Assembly: GCA_002633005.1 (NCBI GenBank)
Contig: NMRA01000067.1
Span: forward strand, 92,752 to 156,751
From: Phoronis australis
Lineage: Eukaryota > Phoronida > Phoronidae
Direction: 5' to 3'
Length of the DNA: 64,000 nt
The notes under the pieces are model-generated. The model did not search any database. It was not told the DNA's origin and saw only the letters and a list, made by a program, of their open reading frames with translations. Position 1 is the stretch's first letter. Every line of letters starts with the position of its first letter. Shown in pieces: positions 22,649 to 35,500 of the stretch. The translations under genes were made by a program, and so were the position numbers.

Positions 22649-23288
22649 TCGTACACAACTACTCTACCTACACAAGCACAATGAACAATAGTACTATCAT
22701 GATAATGAGTAACAGCACCATGTTCTCTTCACAAGTTTCACTTGTTTAAAAACCCCCAACTAACTCGTACTCCTGGTGTTGCATAGACCCAAACTTCACA
22801 CACAAAGACTGCTCACAAGTACAATTCGGTCACCTAAACACTGTCTGGTCTATAAGCTTCGTCTTTCCACAGCAGAATGTTGGAAACCTAATGTACTTAA
22901 CTATTAGCAACTGTTATATGGATTGCAACAGATTAGTTTATAATGCACCAATAGTAATATTTGCACTTGTTCCAATATTTTCATAGCACCTAGAATGAGA
23001 TAACTATACACGTAGATCACCGTCTTCACCATCCGAGCTCACTTTTAGCAGAGAGCGACAGATGGACATCGCTGGCTGCGATGGCCTGCGCAAACCACGC
23101 TGGCATAATCTGAGTCAGCGTCTAGGTTTTTGTCGAACGCACTAACAGCACACAGAAAGCAGGTAACATCGCTAACCTGACGCTGACAACATTCACATGA
23201 CAGCGGGAATAGTCACGGCGGTCAAACAGATCCTTCAATTTTGGCACCAAAGGCGGATTATCAACGACAGAACAAAATGTTTCTTCTA

Positions 23289-23550
23289 TTACACATTAGT
23301 TGATAGCCTGCTGATCTGAGGACCTTGCGGGTAGCTACCCTCAAAGCCATCTATGTGGTAAACAGGTGATTGCGGTGCAGGACCGTATCCCCGGTCAGAC
23401 GGTGGACCATGGCTATAGCTGCGGTCTGATGGGGGACCTTGTGGTATGGGTCCATAGCCTGTCTCTATGACGGGTGTCTGAGGGCCTGGTCCGAAGCCGC
23501 GGTCAGACCTGGCTGGTCCATACTGTGGCCCATACCCAGAACTGTCATAC
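23289..23550 (-). CDS. kirrel: Kirrel exon 12 (tail repeats, PDZ ligand, stop)
   Basis: Acceptor TTATTTACAG. YDSSGYGPQYGPARSDRG, then repeated SDRG/SYGPxPQxPV words, ending QISRLSTNV before TAA at 23289-23291. Thr-Asn-Val is a class I PDZ-binding end. Confidence 0.94.
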
Positions 23551-26500
23551 CTGTAAATAATGCGTAGAAGGTTAGGACAAGACTAGTGAAAAAACGTCAA
23601 CATGATGGAAATACAAAGACGCCAACAACCCGTTTCAATAAAAAGGTCCACCTTTTCAGGTTAACGTCAAAACTTGCCACCAAAGCTCATGCACATTTCA
23701 CTAAAAAGTCTTCAGTTTAGTTTAATTACTGGCAAAATCCTTTTAACAATTTTGCAATTCGAAATTGGCAGATTTTATCAAGAAAGTACAACTTTTGATA
23801 CTGCACTTTTAAAGCAATTGCTATCAATCATTCTTAATTTTATCTGTGAACAGCAACAACTTGAAAGGTACGATTTTACGTAAATTGCAATTAAGTTTGT
23901 AAAATTTTAGTTGCAGTTGTGTGACTTTACCCATTCTGAGGTGGCCCTCCATTTCTATATTCCTTGGGATATTCCGCATTATAGTTATAGCCATCTGGAT
24001 AATCAGCAGGGGGTGAACCGTAACCATTCGGCGACTTAAAAAAACATAAAGTGAACATGTAACAGAATGACGAACAAACACAATTTATGTTTGATACACA
24101 ACAACCAATCAAGAACAACTCGACTTTGAACTATTCAACAAACAACACGTGTCACTTCTGAAATTTGTCAAATCAGATGTCCATTACATTCCACCGAACA
24201 CACAACATTAACAACCAAACTGAAGCCATTCTGAAACATCATCTACGAGTTACAATAAAAGCTATATCCTCTTTTTGATTTTATTTGCAAATATCTTTTG
24301 TCAATCGTACAATTTTCACTGGCTTCATGTTAATGGCCTCGACACTTTTCTGATGGTTCTGTATCATTGCGAAAATCAAGATAATGCGATGGGATGTTAA
24401 ACTATGATGTTACAGCAGAAATATGAGTGCTCTGAAGTAAAAACTTCGAAAGTCAGGGATGGGTGTTAAAGCCAAACTCGGGCAATGACACGTTGCGGAA
24501 GGATTCAGCGTGTTCACTTAAATAGATCAGATATTTGAAAATGCTAGAGGACTCACCCTGTGATCAGGATATTTGAGCTCATCATACTCAGCTGTGTAGT
24601 GATCCCTGTTATAGTCCGCTCTCCACGGTTCAAGCGGCCCTTCCCGACCGATGTACTCCATCTTAACTCCATTCTCTCGCTTCTTGTCAATGTCCGAGCT
24701 GGTGTCAGAGTCCCCTAAAAGGTAATAGGAAACATTCGGCATACAACTCTTTACTTTTATGAGAGCACAAAAACAAGATATAAATTGTTCCTATGAAATT
24801 GACAACAGCAAAAAATTCATTATTGAACCTCACAAGTAGGGCCTCCTTTATTAATATAAGGGGCTCCCAGTATCGAGAAATCACAGCAGGGGTCTTGGCA
24901 AAAGCTTGTCATGACAGGAACTAAACTAGAGAACTCAGGGTTAAATTTCTCATTTCTTAACCCCTGAACCATTGACCGTCCAATAAATGGACGAAGCCTG
25001 CACCCTTCAACAATAAATGGACCAAGCCTGCACCCTTCACCAATACTAAGTCCCGCCACACTTACCGGCACCTTCTTTCACCTTCCTCTTGTGGTAACAG
25101 AATATTCCTATGGCGATCACCACCATTAGCACCACGCCACCACAAACACCTCCAATCACATACGCCATCGGCACAGCATCTACATGGAGATATCAAATAA
25201 AAGTTTAGAGGAGAAACACAAATACAAGTGATTTTTGATCAAGATGGGTTGACTATACAGTAAAGTAGTGTTAGGTTGATTCACTTGCAACTAATCACAC
25301 GCCATGCTGATGCGAGATATAATGAACAAAAACAGATTGGTTTCAAATTACAATTGTTGTCCTTAAAGCAATTTGCTTTCATAATTTAATCCATAACACT
25401 AAACATCAATTTTTTAATTATTTCATTGCCACACCTTAGATGAATGTTTACCTGGAAATCTAAGCCAAGGGATAATGTAAAATTATCATAAAATTTTAAC
25501 AGCTAATCCTCTTTGTATCACTTATTCATAACAATGGGTATCTGTTGAAGAATGATGCAGAGACTTCTACAGACTTAAAATCAAATTACGAAAAACATGT
25601 GACATGCATTCTGCAGAGACAAACAAGAATCGCGCGAAAACACAAGGTCTTGTCTTTCCCTGCAGCCACCACTTCCCTCATCAACAAGTCAAACTCTCCA
25701 GTACTCACCGATCTGGACTAGCTCTAATAGTGCAGAGTCCATCCCGTATGTGTTGACCACCGTACAGTTATAGCGGCCGTAGTCGTTAGAGTGGACATCC
25801 TTAATGTTGACCATTGTCCTACGGCCACTAGCCGTGTCCTCCTCTGACACAGAGTACCGGTCAAACTTCGTGAAGTCGAGGGGTTTTCCGTCTCTGAACC
25901 ACACCATGCGGTCTGGGCGCGGCATAGAAAGGGCAGTACACACGATGATTGTGTCCTCACCCTGAAGGGCCCGCACCTGTAGGTCTCCGGAGATCTTAGG
26001 TGGTCCTACAAGGAACAGAGCAAGTAGTAGCTAACAAGGGATAGAGGGCACTGATGCACACAATCTGTCCATGGAATGAAAACAAGCCAATTATTGGTTA
26101 ATGCTCACAGAAAAGGCAGTTGAAGATCCAAGCTACGACTTCAAAAAATCAATAAATTAAGGCATGATCAGAACGAATCTCTGAAAATCACTTATTCTAG
26201 CTTAAGCTAAGGTAAAACATCAAAGAATTTCTAGAATTTTTGAACATTTTGTGTCAATGAGGCCAACAGAATATTTGCAGACATTTTTGATAATCAGTAA
26301 CCTTTATTACTTGAACTAGGTCACCATTGTGGACAGGAAATCAGAGAAAGTAAAATGTTGTGTATCGCTCTAAGTACGTATTTCCTTTACACGTCAATCA
26401 AGGTGGTTCACCTTTTAAGAATAAGTTGACTTCAGCTTTGATCTCTGAGAATCCCGACACAGCTGCGGTGCACTCATAAGTGCCAATGTCGTCTTCGGTC

Positions 26501-29500
26501 ACTTTTTCAAAGACCAGCTCCTCCTTGTCACCGAGGATCCTAGAGCTATCCTTCTTTGTCCAAATAATAAAGGGTTTGGGATTCCCACTCACGTCACATC
26601 TCAGCACTGCCCGGTCACCAATGTCAGTGGCGACATCTGCAGGCTTGCCAGCGATGAAGCTTGGACTGCCATCTTTTGACTCTTGGAATTTGGGGCCAAC
26701 TGCAGAGGGTGGGATAGAAAGAATGGAGCTTGTGAGTAACAACAAATTATACCTAGGATAACACAAATTCCTCACTCAGTACTGGTGATTTGGGTGGAGT
26801 TTCCAATGATATCTAGACAACACAAAACGTTATTTCCTATCCATTCACGCCTAGTTTGAACCCGCCTTTCAATGACAATAGCCAACTGAAAGTCGATGAG
26901 CTTCAGTGATATATTTCTACTGGTTACATCAAGGAAGTGAAAGATGAAACATCATACTTCAATAAGCTCGCTTTCGAATGCACATCAGAGGAAAAATCTA
27001 ACCATTTTGTTCTCCATTTACAAAAAGTCCAATAGTTAGACACTTACACTCCATGCGGACAGGGCTCGACTGTCTCGATGGCCCCACTTTGTTTGATGCC
27101 TCGCACGATATTGTGTTGCCATGGTATTCACGATCAATGTTGGTAATTTGATAGTAACTGTTCTCCTCACCAGGGATGATGTTGTCACCTCGATACCACC
27201 TGTTTGACAATGAAAAAACTACATGAATGCCTCACACAAATGTCTGTTTTTGTGATTATTCCAAAAAGGGTTTTCAAACATTTTTTCCAGCATCACGCAC
27301 GCACACAGGAAAGCTATCTACCATGTCATTGAAGTCATTGCTCAGGTGATAACTGCCCTGCACATCAAACTAGATCAGGATTGGAAGGAAGCCAGCAGTT
27401 GGTGAAGAAGTTTCTTGTACTAACTATTAACAAAGAACATGGTAACCCACATAGAATGGGCAGGATTTGTAATGGTCCAGGTAAAGGCAGTTTTGATTCG
27501 GCATTGGAGTTAAAACAACTACATGGTATAAAATAGAAAAGACTTTAATACATTATGGTCCCAAACCAATAAGTAATCCCGCTTCAGGGACAACAACCAA
27601 ATACAACCAAGAACTTAGGACACAGGGTAATTCAAATAAATCATTGATATTGATTCCACTTCAGCTTAAGTGAGCTGATTGTCTGTGTGAATCTTTCAAT
27701 GTTTTGATGGAATATTATCATTCAACAAAACCTAAATATGTGGTACACAAGCAAAGGTGGCATTGGGGGGCTTGGGTCTGGGAACGGATCCACAAAGGTG
27801 ACATGGGGGCTTGGGCTTGGGAGTGGATCTACAAAGGTGACATGGGAGGCTTGGAACAGTGAGCAGATCCACAAAGCAAAATTGGGTGAAGCTTCACAAG
27901 TTAAGAAAGCTGATGAAATTGGCTGTTTCTCAAAAAATTCGAAACACGCGCCCGACTTGATCTGGTTTCGTGTATGTAGTTTGCAAACTATAAAGGTAAT
28001 CTAGTTAGGTCACCTTTCAAATGAAAGTTGAAACCAGATTACTAACTTCAATAATTTTAGCAAGGCCACATCTACAAGTCATCATCATAGTTAACTCCAT
28101 GTAACATTTATTTAAGGCTCAATTCCCCCACAGCATGTGACTTTAATGACCAAACCATTCCGAGAACCATTTCCATTCCCTTGTCAACACGTGTCATGAC
28201 CATAACCTTCCTAGACATCAGACACATGTCCATTCTCAGAACCATGTTCAATTCCCCAGACAACACTTGATTCTCTATTATGAGTGTACCATTACCAAGC
28301 CCCAAATGTCACATGTTCTCTAAGTACTTACACACAACATTGGATTCTCTGCAACTATCATAACTTTCCTACAACCAAGGCATATGTCACATGTCTGCTC
28401 AGTACTTACTTCCAGGTGACAGCGGTAGGGTTAGCAACGCTGTCACACTTAAACTTGATGGTCCCGCCCTCCTTCAGTCCACTGATGGGATCGACAACCA
28501 TGCTGACCTCAGGTGCATCTGCAACAGTGACATGGAATACATACCAACGCGACGACATCCACATGGTGCGGACATGACAATATTTGGAAATCACGTGCGC
28601 GTATTTTGAGAACCAGTTTGATGCCCGTTATTCCGTGGAGAAAACTGGTTCTCAAAATTCGTGCACGTTATATCCGACCATTACCGACATGACTGACAGA
28701 CACCAACAATACTCCCATAAAACATCGACAAAAATTGTTTCCTCTAAAATGACCCACTGCCTCAAAAATATTTTACTGCAATATTAATGCCAAAAGAACA
28801 TTATTTAGTTTAAAATACATCACAAAAATTTTCAAAAAGTCCACTCTTAACGCTCACATTTTATTATGTTTGACTAAAAAGCCCACATACTGCTTTTAGA
28901 TTTTTCAATTTAAATGCCAGGGCATTAAAATACGGCAAGACGGGACACAGCGACTTCCCCCGCACACTAACTGCCACTTACACAACACATTCAACACGAA
29001 CGAATCCTCCATGGGGATCGTCAATGCCGCGTTCTTCACTTGACACTTGACCGTTTTACCCCCGTCCCTTTTACTGGACGTGTAGTTGAGGTACCCCTTT
29101 GCGTTGACCCGCTTATCAGCGAGCGTCTCTTCTTCCTTCCATGTGTTGCCCGCCATGGCTACGCCATCCAACAGGAAGGTGAAATCTGGGCTGGGCTTGC
29201 CATTGTTGGCCACACAAGACAGGTTGTATGGAGCGCCAGCCTCCATGTCCAACTTGCCATTCTCCAAGACTAGGGTTGGATGGTCTGGGGGCACTGGAAC
29301 AGCAGTGAAGAGTCAGTGGAGGAGAATGGAAGACACATCAAACCTATCACTGAACATACTTAAGCCGTGTTCAGCTGGCCAGTTGCCCCAAGGTCAATAT
29401 GATCTGGAGCAAATGACCATGTGAACAGACATTAAACAGGCACAATCGACACGGTGCGCCAACTTACCTCACCAATCTGAGGTAGTACAACTAGCGCACG

Positions 29501-32500
29501 ACCAACTTGTCCCAGAGTAAATGTGATCAAAAGCGTTATCAAGATGAAAGAAATTACGAACTAAGCACAAGCCTAACTTAGTTCGTCCCCCTGCTATTTG
29601 CAGAACGCCTTTCTTCATTCAACTTCAGCAGATTAGTCGACAAGATACTTAGCTGGTCAGAGCCAAGGGAACTCTCAGTGAGGCACTACCTGCCTGGACA
29701 TAATTTTTTAAGAAATTTATCAATGACTGCCAACATTGCCATGCAGGTAATGACTGAATGAGTCTTGACCAAATATGGGCATAAGATGACACAAGTAAAT
29801 TGCCTCTGAGCAACAACAGGTGAGTTGGCTTACCTAATACTGTCAATGTTGCTTTATCGCTCTGGACTGCCTCTTGATTGGCAGCAAACCCCAACTGACA
29901 ATCCCACAGACCGTCATCTTCTAAAGTCACATTCGATATGAATAAGTTGTAATCTGGAAAAGACGAAAGTTACATTTCTTTAAAACAGGCAAAAGTTAAG
30001 TGCAAGATGAAGCGACTATAAAACCAAACTACCAGACGCTCTTTTTGCACCACATACTGTGAAACTACCTCAAATCCAGAAAAATTAGGATTTTTCTCAT
30101 ACGGGGAAACTGGTCAACATCACTCACTTCATGGGATAACACTACCTCATTACTTAATTAGATATTATCTCCACATGTAACTACATGCAGTGTTTTCAGC
30201 AAAAAATGCATTATCTTCTAATATCTGGAGTCAAAAGCAAAGCCAAACGACCATTTCTAGTTCTGATAGCTTCCCGTCTCACTTTCTCTCATAAATTTTA
30301 TCTTTGATGAACTTATTTTTAGTGCACTCACAAAATGCCGTGCATTTCCACAACAAATTGTTCTTCAGTTCCTGGTGAGCATCACATACAGGAGAGCCAC
30401 CTGGTGACTCAGGTCAACATTAGACACTATAAAACATTATCATTTCTCAAACAGGAGACAACAACAGAATGACCACCAGAATACCAGACAATATAAAGAG
30501 ATACAAACTGCTAGCACAAATAAACATGACCTGTTGAAAAAAGTAAGAACTTACAAAGTCTATCTAAATATTATTGTACACGTCTGGCCAAGATGGAGTG
30601 GCGGTGGGGTATCTTGATACAGACAAAGTATAAAACCAAGGAGAAAGTTATGACCAGTGGCCCAGAGTGTTTGTGTTGTAACTGAACCCAGTGTAAGGAA
30701 GACAGCAGATCAAAGGAACCCTTGAGGAGCAGACGGCCTGAAGATGGTCTAACTTGAGAAGAAACTGTAAACACCAGAGGCTGTATAATTAACGGACCAT
30801 GTTTTAAAGGCAGAGAGTAGAGGCCAGAGCAAAAAAGCCAACAACAAAGGTGGTTGGTTTAGCAACTGGGGGTGAAACCTGCCACTGTTCGTCTGGTAAC
30901 TAGCTACCAAGAGTGAGACTAAGTGGTTATTTGTCACCACTGGGAAATCTTTTTGAAGCTGTTTATAGGCACTCACAGCATGAGTTTACTAACAAACCAG
31001 ACTTCATTCAACTTCATACAACTTGCTAGACAGGAGGATTAAAGATGGATATTATTAACGTGACAACTGGGCATTTTAAAAGGAGAGAAATTGGTTGGCC
31101 AGAAATGAGTATTGCATAACTTACTATACAATAATTGACACATGCCAAGTTTTTGGAAAATTCCTAAATAAGAGGTCTTAAGCCAGGCATAAGCTCCATG
31201 TCAGCCAGGCAAACGTCACCCAGAGACAGAGACACTGTGCCTTCACTAATGGAAACCAAGACAATATCAAAAAAACATGTTCTGTACTTTAATGTTGCTA
31301 ACGTCCTGAAAGTGACTAACCCAATTCCTGTGTATGATAACTAAATGACACCATTAAACAAGCAGTGAGAGACAAGACGCTCATAAAACTGATAGGTTTG
31401 TCTTATTTGAACCACCACTGGAATGGAAGTTCCCACCAGAACCACTTGTCTGGTAATAGATGGAGACACATTATCTTATCCACAGTAACCCAACTTGCAC
31501 AAGACTATCCACAACACAATCGGATCATTCCTTTATCTCACTTCAGACAGTGAAAAAGACAATTGCAGACCACTAAAAATAATTAATGGTCATCAAGTAA
31601 GTGACTCCCAAAGCCAGTAAGACTTTCACAAACAAAGGTACTTGAATGTAACACCAGGTGTCACTGCAGTCAGGGCACCCTGCAGAACCATAGGTGATGG
31701 CAACATGCCAGGAGAAGCCAAATACCCAGGAAAATGCGAAAACCATCCTCAGACGCAGCGGGACGGACTGGTGACTCACTGAAATGTTCATCTTTAGCCA
31801 GAAAAGTGGATTGTGGCCACGGATTTGACCAAAAATGAGTAGGCAATCAGTGCAGAGTCGTTAAGCTATAGCACCACATTTCTCCATTTTCCAGACATCG
31901 ATAAAGCAGACAACAAACAGACAAAACACGAGCCACTCCGGCAGTACTTCCCACTTAAAAACAATAAAAGCAAACAGCTGGTTTTGTTGAACACTAACAA
32001 TTTCCCTGACTTCTTCTGAATTGACACTGCAAGCCAAAACACCTCTCCCTCATTCTCTCTTGGTTAATGTTATCACAGCAGGGAATCTCGACACCTAATA
32101 TCAAAATGGCTAAGTTTCTAAGCTGCTTCAAGACACCAGTGGATTTATACCAAAGACAGTAGTCACAACTGGTCTCTGTAGTCAGCATGATGAGCCAAAT
32201 GCCACAAGGAATGTTAAAAACTTTGAGATGCATTGGAAAAGCCACAAAATGTTTCCTTCAGCCGTCAGTACAGTAAATACCCTAAGCTCTACAATTTATG
32301 GACAACAAGCGATTAAAAGAAGTACTGTTGAAAGATTCTGTTTCTTTCTTTCACGGTTCACATGTTTAACAAGTTCAACCAGTGCAAATAATGAATCAAC
32401 TTCATTTGCAGTACTGAATAAAAAGATTACGATGCGAAAACATGATGCGGAAAAAACTGAGGCTATTATGTTTAAATATTTTGCACAGGGAGAACGCTGC

Positions 32501-35500
32501 AAGCAAGTCTTGGAAAAAAATGAGTAGAAACCAATCTGCAGCAGGCATGCACACGCTGTGTTCGCTAAATGAAATGGCCGCAGAAATAGGTTAATTTGTC
32601 ACCAAAGGAGTTGGGAAAGACACAGGAGTAGGAAGTCGTTGGTGCTGCTTGCAATCTACAACCTGTCACTAGCAATTGGTCAACAGTATCAAATGTACAC
32701 ACTGTAATATTACTGTACCTCAATCAACTTAGACACAAGGTGAAAATTGTTTAATTTGCAGCGAAATACAAATTGAGAGTTAAGTCTTGTAACATTACAG
32801 TGCCTCCATCAACTTAGACACATGGTAAAATTTGTTTAATTTACCCCAAAGACCCTCAATCAGAAATTGAGAAAAACCAGGGTTTTTCTAATAGGTTTTA
32901 CCGATAATGGATAGACTATGTATGAAGGTTTCAGGTTTGTGAAAGTGGAACACAAATGCACGCATTAAACTCCCCATAATGATTATTCACAGATAATTAT
33001 GGAATTAAAAATGTCAATCAATAAACAAGTTTGATTAGATATCTCATGCCTACACAGTGATGGGCATGTTCAGAATAAAATATTGCCATGGTTACATAAT
33101 GCCAGTAGACAGTAGCAATGCTGAGGTTATTCCTCTCAACCCAATACAGCTAGAGATGGAGAGACTAATCTCATTAATAAACGTTACATAAACAAAATGT
33201 AACAACAGTTGATTAGTCTGGGATGTATCCAACAGATAATAATTAATGAGGAAGGCTTGATAATAAGATACCAATAGAACAGCCACATTGTGATAACTGG
33301 TTATTTGGCATATGTAGCAATACCTCATCAATATTGCGAAAATGTCAACTGACGTTTCTCCATTTTTCAAAGAGTTCAAAAATTATAGTGAACACTCGCA
33401 GTTTCTCAAAACAATGTCCGATGGTAGCTATGATTTCTGATACTTCTCGTTCCCGAAAAAAGGACAAACCTGAAATTTCACTTATCCTGCTGGCAAGTTG
33501 ATAAAATGTTAGTTATTTTGAGACTTCAAAAGACTGCACTGGAAATTTGCTAATTGGAAGACAGCATCTTGCATTTAAAAATACCCAGATTTTCCTAAGG
33601 GTGTTGCAATATATTGATGGATACTAACAAGCAATGAACTCAATTCCCACATCTCAAATTCTACCTTAAACTTTTGTGGAGGCAGAAAGACACACTGTAC
33701 GATTGATGCTAGCTAATTTTTGTAAAGTGGTGGTTTGACAAGCGGACACAACAACAGTATGATTTATTACGCCCTGTTCAGATTTTCAATATATTCATGC
33801 CTGCATTGTCATTCACTGTGCTACTTGAAAGCTTTTAAGCTAATTAAAATTGGCATCAAAATGACAAATGTCGAACTAATTTTAATGTAAAATAGTAGTT
33901 AACATGGCAACAGTGTGCAACTGTGTGGGCCCCCATGGATGTGCAGCATTGTGGGTAAACACTGCAGAACTAGAGAAAGCGCTGTGCGGCTGTGGTATTT
34001 TGGGAAGTGGACATCATAGTTGGCTCCAGTATTGGCCTACAAAGAGGTAACACGTGGCTGTAATTAAACGGTTAGTTAGTCATCTCAAGTAATTAATGTT
34101 TGATTATGGGACGATTAAACACCTACAAAATCAACTAACAACATACTTAAATTAAACACAAAATATCCAAACATTCTTCGTCAAGCTGTTATTTCCCAGT
34201 AGACCTAAAGATCATCTGAGCAATACAAATATACTTGGGAATTAAACAACCCTGAATAGAATTAGGATATGAAGTAACAAGAGAAGGATGAAACGAGCCG
34301 GCAAATTTGCAAAAGATGGACGTCAAACGAGAGTGCCAATGACTGGAGGACTAAAAAGAGCGGTAGTGTGAAATGACTGGTATGGGTGAAAGGAGAAGAA
34401 ACTTTTTGAGACACTAACAAAACTGGAAATACTAGACACACATCACTACTGAGCATGGGTTAAAGAAAATTAATTTTTACACTCCAAGTTAGTGATGGTA
34501 CTGGGTTACACACATGAGCCCTGATGTAGAAGAGTGTTGGTGGGAAATAGTGTAAAGTCTCTAATGCTGAAACTTAAGAACCAAATATGGAAGGTCGTAA
34601 AACTAGGCATTCTAAGATTTAACAAGTGATCACATGAAATGGGCACCCTTTGCTTATGCTAACAGTTTTTTTTTGGTAATTCTCCAAGCTTGAAATTGTG
34701 CAGATTCGATATCAGCTTGAAGAATGATTTGAAAATCGTACGTGACCTCGCAGCATCGTTCTTGAAAAGTTGTAAAGAAAGGAATGTTGAGCAACAGTTG
34801 TAGATGGGAAAGATAAAGGAACTCTGCAAAGAATGGACGTTTTGAGGTCGTTATCGGGTGAACGTAAGCTCACACAGTTTGTAGCTAGCCGATACGATCT
34901 TAATCTCACAGTAATGTTCAATTCTTATGAACGTTTGGCATACATGCCCTTTGCAGATGGATGCTAAATGTGACAAAAGCTGACTTTTGAATGATTGCAA
35001 GTTTCTCCCCAACAGCTGCAGAGCAGTTAGCCGATAGATCAAAAGCCAAGACTTAAGGTCACTTTGACTAATGTTCACCTTGATCACTAGTAATGCCACC
35101 TTCCCACACCACCAACACAAGACTGTCCTGCGTCCTGCGACTGGAGACTTGGGGCTTCACCCATAAAGCCGTTATCACACAAAACAAGTCAGAAAGTCAA
35201 TTTTAAAGTAATATCTAGCTAATTCAGGGCAAAAATAATTGTCAAAATTGCCCCTGTTCATTTTTCAGAGGCTTCTAACAGTTTTGTGAACGCCCAGAAT
35301 TTTTACGAAATCTCGTCTAGTGGTACAGGACATGAACATGGAAAAGCACTTTTTGGAAAAATGAGGAAATAAAAATATTTCTTGATTGCCACACTCTGTC
35401 CTACATTGGTGATGTTTGATTTAAAGTATTGTCTTAAAAATGTGATACAACTAAAGAGCCAGTAGAAAACCACAACTATGTGTGGGTGCTGGACTGATTT

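Larger units (their letters stand above)
21650..23288 (-). other. Probable 3' UTR of the Kirrel-like gene
   Basis: No coding frame of substance follows the stop at 23289-23291. The stretch holds a CA/AC microsatellite (about 22603-22648) and a more GC-rich block at 23020-23240. Called UTR by position only. Confidence 0.4.

Noticed and set aside
25724-25960. 78-aa - strand frame
   Set aside because: Shadow of the Ig5 exon in another frame.
29086-29424. 112-aa + strand frame
   Set aside because: Antisense shadow of the Ig2 exon.
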